Of a stretch of DNA of 14,935 nucleotides, positions 8,687 to 14,935 are shown one piece after another; the stretch's first letter is position 1, and each line of letters starts with the position of its first letter. This DNA is from Deltaproteobacteria bacterium (GTDB lineage: Bacteria; Desulfobacterota; DSM-4660; Desulfatiglandales; HGW-15): assembly GCA_019308985.1 (NCBI GenBank), contig JAFDHB010000088.1:1-14935 (forward strand), in the 5' to 3' direction. The position numbers and the translations under genes were made by a program. The notes beneath the pieces were generated by a model. That model had not been told where the DNA came from and made no database searches. It saw only the letters and a list, made by a program, of their open reading frames with translations.

Positions 8687-9337
8687 ATGGCACAAGAATA
8701 TGAATTTGAAGGAAAAACCACTGAGGAGGCCATTGAAAACGCTGCCAGAGAACTGAATATCCCTGCCGAGGACTTGAATTTCGAAATTATTGAGCCGGGT
8801 TCCGCTGGCATCTTCGGCCTCGTGGGCGGGAAAAAGGCAAAGATAAAAGTCACACCCGAAGATAGAATGGAGGGAGAAGAGGAAGACGGTCTCATGGTTG
8901 CACAGGAGACCTTAGAGAAGATACTTGCTCTCATCCCTCTGGAAGCAACGGTTCATGCCGTGCAAGAAGACGGGAAAATATCCTTGAACATCGAAGGCGA
9001 CAAATCCGGTCTGCTCATAGGGCGGAGGGGCAAGACCCTGGACGCCATTCAGTTTATAGTAAACAAGATCGTTAACAAGGCCTTGGACAGGAAGGTCCAG
9101 GTGGTTGTTGATTCCGAGAACTACCGAAAGAGGAAGAGAGAAGCACTTATCCAGATGGCCATCAAGATGGGTGCGAGGGCCAAAAGGATAAAGAAACCTG
9201 TCACTACTGATCTCCTCAACCCCCACGACAGACGGATAGTCCACCTTGCCCTCAAGGATGATGACAAGCTGGAAACCAGGAGCAGGGGAGAAGGTCTCCT
9301 GAAAAAGGTAGTGATAATACCCAAGGGCAGGAAATAG
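8687..9337 (+). CDS. jag: RNA-binding protein Jag/KhpB (Jag_N, KH, R3H)
   Basis: The 216-residue cytoplasmic protein has the three Jag/KhpB domains: Jag_N (about 1-57, with GSAGIFGLVGGKKAKI), an acidic linker, a KH domain (about 75-145, GxxG loop in LLIGRRGKTLDA at 109-120), and an R3H domain (about 150-213) whose Arg182 and His186 give the R-x3-H motif. In Gram-positive bacteria KhpB binds RNA with KhpA and influences cell elongation; the role in Gram-negatives is less clear. The ATG has GGAGGA 6 nt upstream, and the gap from yidC is 17 bp, so it is cotranscribed. Confidence 0.95.
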   Translation: MAQEYEFEGKTTEEAIENAARELNIPAEDLNFEIIEPGSAGIFGLVGGKKAKIKVTPEDRMEGEEEDGLMVAQETLEKILALIPLEATVHAVQEDGKISLNIEGDKSGLLIGRRGKTLDAIQFIVNKIVNKALDRKVQVVVDSENYRKRKREALIQMAIKMGARAKRIKKPVTTDLLNPHDRRIVHLALKDDDKLETRSRGEGLLKKVVIIPKGRK

Positions 9338-9361
9338 ACCTAGTTGCCTTGCAACCCGTCA

Positions 9362-10756
9362 ATGAAATACAAAGGCCCCGGTGAGGATACCATAGCAGCG
9401 ATTGCTACCCCAATCGGCCAGGGGGGCATTGGTATCGTCCGAATCAGCGGCCCCCGGGCAAAAGAAACGGCCCGGAAAATATTCAAGCCCAAGGGCCCTG
9501 TACAGGAACTCAAGAGCCATCATCTCTACCTCGGGCATTTCTGTGACCCTTCTTCGGGTGAGATAATAGATGAAGTCTTGCTTTCCTACATGAAGCAGCC
9601 CTGCTCTTACACGCGGGAGGATGTGGTAGAGATCAATTCCCACAGCGGCTATTATCTCCTGACGAGGATCTTGCAAGTGATCCTGGACCAGGGGATCAGA
9701 CTTGCAAGGCCCGGCGAATTTACGTTCAGGGCCTTTATGAACGGCAGGATAGATCTTACGCAGGCCGAAGCAATCGTTGATCTCATCAACTCCAAATCAG
9801 ATAGAGGCCTTCAGCTGGCGGCGACGCAGATCAGCGGCTTACTCAGGAGCACCATTGAGGAACTGAGGCAGAGGGCCTTGGACCTCATCGCCCATGTGGA
9901 AGCAGCAATCGATTTCCCAGAAGAAGACTTCGCCCTGTTACCAAGAGAAGAAACGATCTCCCGAATGGAGCGTGAACTGCTTTCCCCCATCAGGCGGATG
10001 ATAGCGGATCACGACCAGAGAAAGCTCTGGATGCATGGGATTAAATTGGTCATAGTCGGCCGGGTCAATGCCGGCAAATCAAGTCTGATGAATCGTCTGC
10101 TCAATGAGCAAAAGGCCATCGTTACCCCCTATCCCGGCACTACGAGAGACATAATAGAATCGACCATACAAATCAACGGTATACCTTTTCGTGTTGTGGA
10201 CACCGCCGGGTTCAGGAAGGCCAGGGGAGAAGTGGAAAGAATCGGTGTGCGGATGGCAGAAGAGCAAATGGCCCAAGCGGATCTCATCTTGTTGGTAATC
10301 GATCAGAGCCGCACGCTCAACCAGGAGGACCTTCGACTGATCAAAAAGGCGAATAAAGAGAACAGCATTGCAGTGGTAAACAAGGTCGATCTTCCACCCC
10401 GCCTTGATGAAGGAAGGCTCTTTAGCCTACTGGGCGGACTCCCGACAGTAAGAATCTCTGCCCTCAGGGGAGACGGAATTCATGAATTGAAGGAAAGGAT
10501 CGCGGATACTGTTATGACAGGCAGAATAACGGGCGATTCCAGCCCCATCGCACCCAATGTCCGACATACTCAGGCCCTCACTCGATCCTTGGAGGCCTTC
10601 AGCAGGGCGGCGGAAACCATTAATGAAGATCTGCCTTACGAAATAACCGCCCTGGAACTCCACAATGGCTTGGAGGCACTCGGAGAGATTACAGGGGAAA
10701 CAACCGGTGATGAGATCCTGGACAGGATATTCAGTCACTTTTGCCTGGGGAAATAA
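9362..10756 (+). CDS. mnmE: tRNA modification GTPase MnmE
   Basis: With MnmG, MnmE adds an (aminomethyl or carboxymethylaminomethyl) group to wobble uridine 34 of certain tRNAs. From ATG 9362 the protein has 464 residues. Visible parts are the N-terminal folate-binding domain (DTIAAIATPIGQGGIGIVRISG), a helical domain, and the inserted G domain with G1 GRVNAGKSS (233-241), G2 TTRD (260-263), G3 DTAG (280-283) and G4 NKVD (340-343). The C-terminal CLGK (461-464) carries the conserved cysteine. The frame is open to a TTG at 9344, but the shorter form matches the family start. Neither start has a clear ribosome-binding site. It lies about 24 bp after jag. Confidence 0.97.
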   Translation: MKYKGPGEDTIAAIATPIGQGGIGIVRISGPRAKETARKIFKPKGPVQELKSHHLYLGHFCDPSSGEIIDEVLLSYMKQPCSYTREDVVEINSHSGYYLLTRILQVILDQGIRLARPGEFTFRAFMNGRIDLTQAEAIVDLINSKSDRGLQLAATQISGLLRSTIEELRQRALDLIAHVEAAIDFPEEDFALLPREETISRMERELLSPIRRMIADHDQRKLWMHGIKLVIVGRVNAGKSSLMNRLLNEQKAIVTPYPGTTRDIIESTIQINGIPFRVVDTAGFRKARGEVERIGVRMAEEQMAQADLILLVIDQSRTLNQEDLRLIKKANKENSIAVVNKVDLPPRLDEGRLFSLLGGLPTVRISALRGDGIHELKERIADTVMTGRITGDSSPIAPNVRHTQALTRSLEAFSRAAETINEDLPYEITALELHNGLEALGEITGETTGDEILDRIFSHFCLGK

Positions 10757-10760
10757 GTAT

Positions 10761-10777
10761 TGATTCCCTAAGAGTCA
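10761..10777 (+). terminator. Weak hairpin between convergent mnmE and thiC
   Basis: TGATTC (10761-10766) can pair with GAGTCA (10772-10777) with one G-T wobble around a 5-nt loop. It sits in the 43-bp gap between the two convergent stop codons. No T run follows on either strand, so it is a poor intrinsic terminator at best. Confidence 0.15.
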
Positions 10778-10799
10778 TGCTGCCCGGAGCGCAAACAAT

Positions 10800-12086
10800 C
10801 TAGTTAGCTTGGAAGTATTCCTTCACCTGTTTGATTGCACAATACTTTCCGCACATGGTACAAACGTCGTCCTCACTGGGAGGGTTTTCTTCCCGCAGCC
10901 TGCGAGCCTTCACAGGATCTATTGCCAGCTCCGTCTGGGTTTTCCAGTCTAGTTTCTTTCTCGCCTGAGACATTTTCAAATCCCTTTCAAGAGCGATCCT
11001 GTTCCCACGAGCAATATCGCCGGCATGCGCTGCTATCTTGGTCACTATTACCCCTTCCCTCACATCATCTACCTTCGGGAGGCAGAGGTGCTCGGCGGGG
11101 GTTACGTAACAGAGAAAATCCGCTCCCGCCTCCCCTGCCACTGCTCCGCCGATGGCACAGGCCACGTGGTCATAGCCTGCTGCGACGTCCGTCACCAAGG
11201 GACCCAACACGTAAAACGGTGCGTGATGGCACAACTGTTTCTGGAGCAGCACGTTTGCCTTGATCTGATTTAAGGGCACATGTCCAGGCCCTTCTATCAT
11301 GACTTGAACACCTGCCTCCCAGGCCCTTTTAGTCAGGGATCCGAGGGTCATCAGTTCATGGACCTGTGCGCCGTCAGTCGCATCCGCCAGACAGCCTGGT
11401 CTGAGCCCATCCCCCAGGCTCAAGGTCAGATCATGGTTCTTGGCTATGGAAAGAAGCCTGTCATAATGTTCGTAAAGTGGGTTTTCCCTGTTATGGTGAA
11501 GCATCCATGTGGTCAGAAAAGCCCCGCCCCGGCTTACGATGTCCATGACCCTCGGGCTGTTTTTCAGGGTCTCCAAAGCAGACCTTGTCAAGCCGCAATG
11601 GACGGTAATAAAATCCACCCCGTCCTCGGCATGCCTCTCTATGACCTCGAAGATCTTTTCCACCGTCAGATTTACCAGCCCGCCTGTTTCATTGATAGTC
11701 TCAATGACCGCCTGATAGATAGGGACCGTGCCTATGGGTACGGATGATGCCTCAATGATCTTTCTCCTGCAAAGATCGATGTCACCGCCGGTGGAAAGAT
11801 CCATCACGGTATCCGCACCGGCCTCAACGGCGACCTTCAACTTTTCTAACTCTTCCTCCACTATCGCACGGTCTGAAGAGGTGCCTATGTTTGCATTAAC
11901 CTTGATGGTCAAACCTTCGCCTATCCCGCAGGGCCTAAGGTTCCTATGATTCTTGTTAGAAGGGATAACAATTCTGCCCTCGGCAATCTTCTCCCTCAGC
12001 CAGGATACATCCGCCTGCTCTTGTTGCGCCACCAAATCCATTTCAGGAGTTATTATTCCCGACCTTGCCTTTTCCATCTGTGTCAT
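10800..12086 (-). CDS. thiC: Phosphomethylpyrimidine synthase ThiC (short form)
   Basis: ThiC converts aminoimidazole ribotide to hydroxymethylpyrimidine phosphate for thiamine, using a [4Fe-4S] cluster and S-adenosylmethionine. The 428-residue product lacks the N-terminal extension of the roughly 600-residue enterobacterial and Bacillus enzymes. Family blocks seen are KVNANIGTS, GADTVMDLSTGGDID, PIGTVPIYQA, FITVHCG, SLGDGLRPGC, QVMIEGPGHVP, and CYVTPAEHLCLP. The C-terminal cluster cysteines are 409, 412 and 416, giving CX2CX3C, one residue tighter than the CX2CX4C of well-studied ThiC. The ATG at 12086 has AGGGAAAGAAG upstream. The anaerobic 5-hydroxybenzimidazole synthase BzaF is a close paralogue and cannot be excluded by eye; no cobamide gene lies nearby. 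Confidence 0.92.
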   Translation of the reverse strand: MTQMEKARSGIITPEMDLVAQQEQADVSWLREKIAEGRIVIPSNKNHRNLRPCGIGEGLTIKVNANIGTSSDRAIVEEELEKLKVAVEAGADTVMDLSTGGDIDLCRRKIIEASSVPIGTVPIYQAVIETINETGGLVNLTVEKIFEVIERHAEDGVDFITVHCGLTRSALETLKNSPRVMDIVSRGGAFLTTWMLHHNRENPLYEHYDRLLSIAKNHDLTLSLGDGLRPGCLADATDGAQVHELMTLGSLTKRAWEAGVQVMIEGPGHVPLNQIKANVLLQKQLCHHAPFYVLGPLVTDVAAGYDHVACAIGGAVAGEAGADFLCYVTPAEHLCLPKVDDVREGVIVTKIAAHAGDIARGNRIALERDLKMSQARKKLDWKTQTELAIDPVKARRLREENPPSEDDVCTMCGKYCAIKQVKEYFQAN

Positions 12087-12180
12087 CTTCTTTCCCTGCT
12101 CTCGCCTTGAAACCTTGAAACATCTCTCGATATTGTTTGATCCATGTCCACTTCTTGTGCTACATATAATATGCCAAGAT

Positions 12181-12195
12181 TCGAGGTTTACTCGA
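12181..12195. repeat. Short inverted repeat in the thiC leader
   Basis: TCGAG (12181-12185) and CTCGA (12191-12195) flank a 5-nt loop. It lies downstream of the thiC promoter candidate in the direction of thiC transcription, so it would be in the untranslated leader. It could be a small hairpin or an operator half-site pair; five bases per arm may also be chance. Confidence 0.3.
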
Positions 12196-12207
12196 CCTAA
12201 TCATTCT

Positions 12208-12236
12208 AAATTAAACACCAGGGCTGATATTGTCAA
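12208..12236 (-). promoter_or_regulatory. Candidate thiC promoter
   Basis: On the minus strand a perfect TTGACA (plus 12231-12236) is followed after 17 nt by TAATTT (12208-12213), a weak -10. The leader to the thiC ATG would be about 115 nt. The -35 match and spacing are good but the -10 is poor. Confidence 0.3.
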
Positions 12237-12416
12237 CCAAAATAATAGTGATCCTGTCAGTCCGTGCCACCCGGGGAGAGGGATGTTTAGTTACGGGGCT
12301 CATCAAGTCCAGCCCGGCTGAGGGATGGGGTTTTTGCGAAAGCATCAATTTCCGATGTTATGGGCTAGCTATGATGCCTCAACAGATTCGGAGACCTGGA
12401 GCAGGAGCCTTGCGTT

Positions 12417-13825
12417 ATGGGAAAGCACTTTAGATCTCTATTCTTGAGGGGACCGACCATCCTTACCTTGTTATTGACCGCGGTGATTCTGACCCTGTTT
12501 GTGGTCAGGGTTCCTATTTTGGATTTGGTGGAGTTGAAGACTTACGACCTCCGCTTCAGATCCAGGCCAGCCAAGAAACCCTTACCCCATATTGCCCTGG
12601 CCGTAATCGACGAAAAAAGCCTGGACATCGAAGGTCAATGGCCATGGCCGAGGGCAAAGATCGCCCGCCTCATCCGTATCCTTTCTGAGGACGGTGCGAA
12701 GGTTATCGGAGTCGACATATGTTTCGCAGAACCGGACAAGGACAATTCCCTTGAATTGATTAGGGAGTTGGAAGAGAGGATAAGGTCCTATGAGATAGAT
12801 CACCCCCTGCTAAGAGAATTCATTAATGCCAGAAAGCGATCTGCCGACAATGACCTGGCTCTGGCAAAAGCCATCAACGAGTCCAAGGCCAAGGTAGTCC
12901 TGGGCCATTTCTTTTATATGTTGCAGAATACGGTATAGAGGGGATCCAGATCGGGGAAAGGTTCGTTCCCACGGACGAGAGAGGCAGGCTCCTGATCAAT
13001 TACTTGGGGCCGGAGGAAACCTTTCCCCGATACCCATAACTGACATCCTCAATGGGAGATTCCCAAGAGGTGTCTTCAGCGGCAAGGTCGTCCTTGTGGG
13101 GTCCACCGCTATCGGACTTTACGACGTAAGGAGCACGCCCGTCTCCTCCTCCGGGGAATACCCCGGACTCGAAGTTCATGCAACCCTAATAGACAATATA
13201 CTTAGAGAGGACTTTTTGCATAAGCCTGAATGGGCCAAGACTTATGATGTCTTGGTCATCTTGTTTCTCGGACTCATTTCAGGCGCAATTGCCTCCCGTA
13301 TGGGAGCCTTGAAAGGTTTTCTTCTAGCTGTCGGATTATTCATTTCATATGCCCTCTTGAACAGGCTGCTCTTCGTAAGTCATGGTATATGGCTGAATCT
13401 CGTCTATCCCCTTCTTGCCCTTGTTCTCGTATATGTATGCCTCACCGTATTTCGCTATTTCACAGAGGAAAGGGAGCGCAGAAGGATCAGGGGTGCCTTT
13501 TACCAGAAGGTAAAAGACCATTTTGAGTGTCTGGAGCTGGACAGTGTGCGCGTAAAGGGCAAGGCCGAGCCTGTAAGGATATACCATCTAATGGGAAGAA
13601 AGGGCTCCGCCCCTTGGGACCCGGAAGCAATCCAGAGATTTCGAACAGCACTCGAGCGGTACAAAGAGAGGCGCTGGGATGAGGCAATGGAAATCTTCCA
13701 GAAAGTGGTTGAGACGGCGCCGGGGCTCTATGTATCTCACCTGTACCTTAGGACGGTGCCTTGACCTGAAATCTAACCCGCCACCCCCTGACTGGGATGG
13801 TGTGTTCACCATGGCGATGAAATAA
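12417..13825 (+). pseudogene. Decayed CHASE2-type adenylate/guanylate cyclase gene
   Basis: An intact relative would have an N-terminal membrane segment, an extracytoplasmic CHASE2 sensor, three membrane helices, a class III nucleotide cyclase domain and a C-terminal tail. The start (ATG 12417, AGGAG 9 nt upstream) and first part of CHASE2 (VELKTYDLRFR, IDEKSLDIEGQWPWPR) read to a stop at 12938. CHASE2 resumes in a second frame near 12926 (YGIEGIQIGERFVPTDERG) until 13039, then in a third frame from about 13033 (PITDILNGRFP, KVVLVGSTAIGLYDVR, PGLEVHATLIDNIL). After the helices, RGAFYQ joins KVKDHFECLELDSVRVKGK at about 13508: the roughly 170-residue catalytic domain is absent without loss of frame. 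A last frame change near 13756 leads to CLDLKSNPPPPDWDGVF and a stop at 13825. A middle part of CHASE2 is also missing. The shorter pieces could be mis-annotated as separate genes. Confidence 0.88.
13497..13516. repeat. Perfect hairpin at the cyclase excision point
   Basis: CTTTTACC (13497-13504) and GGTAAAAG (13509-13516) are perfect inverted copies around a 4-nt AGAA loop. They lie exactly where the sequence before the missing cyclase domain meets the sequence after it, so one arm comes from each side of the deletion. Confidence 0.75.
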
Positions 13826-13901
13826 CCTCCTGCCACGCTCGCCGGCCTCCTCCCTTGTCTCCGGCCCTCAGCAATAAACCAGAAAAACAGGATAGTGGCG
13901 T

Positions 13902-14351
13902 CTAGAACGTCCTGGAGCTGTCAAGCAGGAGAGTCACAGGACCATCGTTGACAAGGTGTACTTCCATCATCTCTTGAAACTTACCCGACTCGACCGTGAG
14001 TCCTTGCTCCCTCAATTTGTCCATGAAGTGAAGGTAAAGCTTGCGCGCCTTCTCCGGTCTTGCCGCCCTGGTAAAAGAGGGCCGCCTCCCCTTCCTGCAA
14101 TCCCCCCACAGGGTAAACTGGGAGACCACCAGGACCATTCCACCGATGTCCAGCAGGGAGCGGTTCATCAGTCCGCCGTCGTCAGGAAAGATCCTCAGGG
14201 TGGCGATCTTCTTGCTGAGATATTCGCTATCCTGCTCTGTGTCATCCTCTCCAATACCGAGGAAAACCAAAAGCCCAATACCGATTTCCCCCACTTTGAT
14301 CCCATCAACCTCGACCCTCGCCTCTTTGACTCTCTGCACTACGGCCCGCAT
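13902..14351 (-). CDS. dtd: D-aminoacyl-tRNA deacylase
   Basis: Dtd removes D-amino acids, and glycine from tRNA-Ala, that have been wrongly attached to tRNA. From the ATG at 14351 the product has 149 residues and starts [17 protein letters not shown], as the family does. The active-site motifs are [17 protein letters not shown] (about 77-93) and the C-terminal NDGPVT with the Gly-cisPro pair (about 135-140). The frame extends to a TTG at 14357, but the ATG has GGAG 8 nt upstream. The gene is convergent with the cyclase remnant, with a 76-bp gap holding only a weak GCCGG/CCGGC pair. Confidence 0.96.
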   Translation of the reverse strand: MRAVVQRVKEARVEVDGIKVGEIGIGLLVFLGIGEDDTEQDSEYLSKKIATLRIFPDDGGLMNRSLLDIGGMVLVVSQFTLWGDCRKGRRPSFTRAARPEKARKLYLHFMDKLREQGLTVESGKFQEMMEVHLVNDGPVTLLLDSSRTF

Positions 14352-14353
14352 TT

Positions 14354-14458
14354 TCAAATCTCCAACAGGAACTTACTCCTCATAGAGAAATCAGCTCCTG
14401 AACAAAGCAATTCCTTCACGGATCCCAGAGTCAATTCACTGACGCTCTGGATGATCAT
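14354..14458 (-). CDS. Small ORF of 34 residues upstream of dtd, function unknown
   Basis: From ATG 14458 the frame reads [20 protein letters not shown] and ends at a TGA at 14354, two bases before the dtd ATG. An AGGGA site lies 6-8 nt upstream of the ATG. The frame stays open for about 14 further codons upstream to a TAG, without a better start. I do not recognise it. It may be a leader peptide coupled to dtd, the tail of a broken gene, or chance. Confidence 0.25.
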   Translation of the reverse strand: MIIQSVSELTLGSVKELLCSGADFSMRSKFLLEI

Positions 14459-14897
14459 TTCTTTTCCCTTCGTCAAAGTCCTCAGATACACACTGCTGCC
14501 CTAAACCTGCTCCACGGCAACGAATGGTCCCTCGGGGCCTTTTCCCAAGGCTCAATCAAAATTCTCCCAGGCAATTACAAGGGCACCAAACACTGAATCG
14601 AAGGCCACAATGGCCCCAAGAGATCATCTTCACCGGAGCCTCTATCTCTCATCCCCATTGAGGGCCCCCTATGAGGATAATGGGGGCGTGGGAACAGCTC
14701 AGGAGCGATATTGAGCCTTGGGAAAAGGCCCCGAGGGACCACAACAACAAATACCACGAACCCTGTTTTCTTTTACCACAAATGGGTTGAGCGGAAAAGA
14801 CTTGGCCAACAGCCTGGATGAACTTGATACCATTAGGAAAGGCAAAAGTCAAAATCCGGTCTTGATTCTCTCGCCCTTTCAAAAGTATTATGGACCC
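14459..14897. other. Gene-poor stretch at right edge
   Basis: About 440 bp in which I see no convincing gene. Short frames on both strands run through it but have low-complexity or unlikely translations. Its main content is the perfect 32-bp inverted repeat at 14525-14741. Inside the repeat are smaller pairs such as CCCCATT/AATGGGG and GGCC/GGCC. Confidence 0.5.
14525..14741. repeat. Perfect 32-bp inverted repeat around a 153-bp core
   Basis: The left arm is 14525-14556 (starts TGGTCCCTCG, ends AGGCTCAAT). The right arm is 14710-14741 and is its exact reverse complement. The 217-bp unit could be a small non-autonomous mobile element (MITE) with terminal inverted repeats, an invertible segment, or a structured RNA with a long closing stem. 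The core has no open gene and no clear promoter. Flanks share only CAAC-like bases, so a target duplication is not convincing. Arms were compared base by base. Confidence 0.85.
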
Positions 14898-14935
14898 ATG
14901 GAGCCGGAACTAATCCTCATCAATCCATGGATCTA
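14898..14935 (+). CDS. Start of a probable B12-binding radical SAM gene (partial)
   Basis: From ATG 14898 only 12 complete codons remain: MEPELILINPWI. The LILINPW pattern followed by an aromatic or isoleucine is common at the start of cobalamin-binding radical SAM proteins in this bacterial group. No good ribosome-binding site is seen, and the frame is open upstream to a stop at 14712-14714, so the start could be earlier. The call is a pattern match on very little sequence. Confidence 0.35.
   Translation, partial: MEPELILINPWI

Larger units (their letters stand above)
12087..12416. other. 330-bp divergent region between thiC and the cyclase remnant
   Basis: No convincing coding frame is seen. 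The thiC leader contains a tandem 8-bp repeat (CCTTGAAA at 12105-12112 and 12113-12120), a TCGAG/CTCGA stem and a promoter candidate. None of the conserved TPP-riboswitch blocks were found in the leader. The right half is GC-rich and holds two similar segments (12259-12285 and 12306-12327), each starting AGTCC and ending GAGGGATG, and a GCATCA/TGATGC pair (12342-12347 and 12372-12377). Confidence 0.5.

Noticed and set aside
12087..12300. TPP riboswitch upstream of thiC
   Set aside because: Read on the thiC strand, the conserved CTGAGA and ACCCTTT-like blocks and the GATCTGGATAATGCC-like block are absent.
13826..13901. GCCGG/CCGGC pair as a terminator between the cyclase remnant and dtd
   Set aside because: Five-base arms with a long loop and no T run; too weak to call.
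14575..14882. Two minus-strand frames of 60 and 77 residues across the inverted repeat
   Set aside because: Unlikely composition, no ribosome-binding site and no recognisable family; both run through an arm of the repeat.

Overview
The window reads as ordinary chromosome from an anaerobic Gram-negative bacterium, most likely one of the former Deltaproteobacteria (Desulfobacterota). This rests on recalled resemblance of MreB, YidC, bactofilin and the short-form ThiC to that group, not on a search. Coding density is high on both strands. No tRNA, rRNA, CRISPR array, transposase or phage gene was seen.

Left part (138-6017, all minus strand): a cell-shape operon in the order mreB, mreC, mreD, mrdA (PBP2), rodA, bactofilin. 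MreB filaments, the MreC/MreD bridge, the transpeptidase PBP2 and the glycosyltransferase RodA together form the elongasome that inserts lateral-wall peptidoglycan. A small bactofilin gene ends the run, so a second cytoskeletal polymer may be made with it. mreC, mreD and mrdA lack ATG starts. A possible minus-strand promoter overlapping an inverted repeat lies at the left edge and points out of the window.

Middle part (6018-10756): a 167-bp divergent region with back-to-back promoter candidates separates mreB from a plus-strand cluster, rpmH, rnpA, yidD, yidC, jag/khpB, mnmE. The cluster covers ribosomal protein L34, RNase P protein, membrane protein insertion, an RNA-binding protein and tRNA wobble-uridine modification. 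In many bacteria it sits beside dnaA and oriC. Here mreB occupies the place where dnaA is often found, and convergent thiC follows mnmE.

Right part (10757-14935): thiC (minus, short form, no recognisable TPP riboswitch); the wreck of a CHASE2-type class III nucleotide cyclase gene (plus) that has lost its catalytic domain and its reading frame; dtd (minus); then about 0.5 kb without a convincing gene. That last stretch holds a perfect 32-bp inverted repeat enclosing 153 bp. At the right edge is what looks like the first codons of a B12-binding radical SAM gene.

The most unusual items are the 32-bp inverted repeat, the stepwise decay of the cyclase with a hairpin at the excision point, the bactofilin in the rod operon, and the run of non-ATG starts. 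I found no clearly new biological system.
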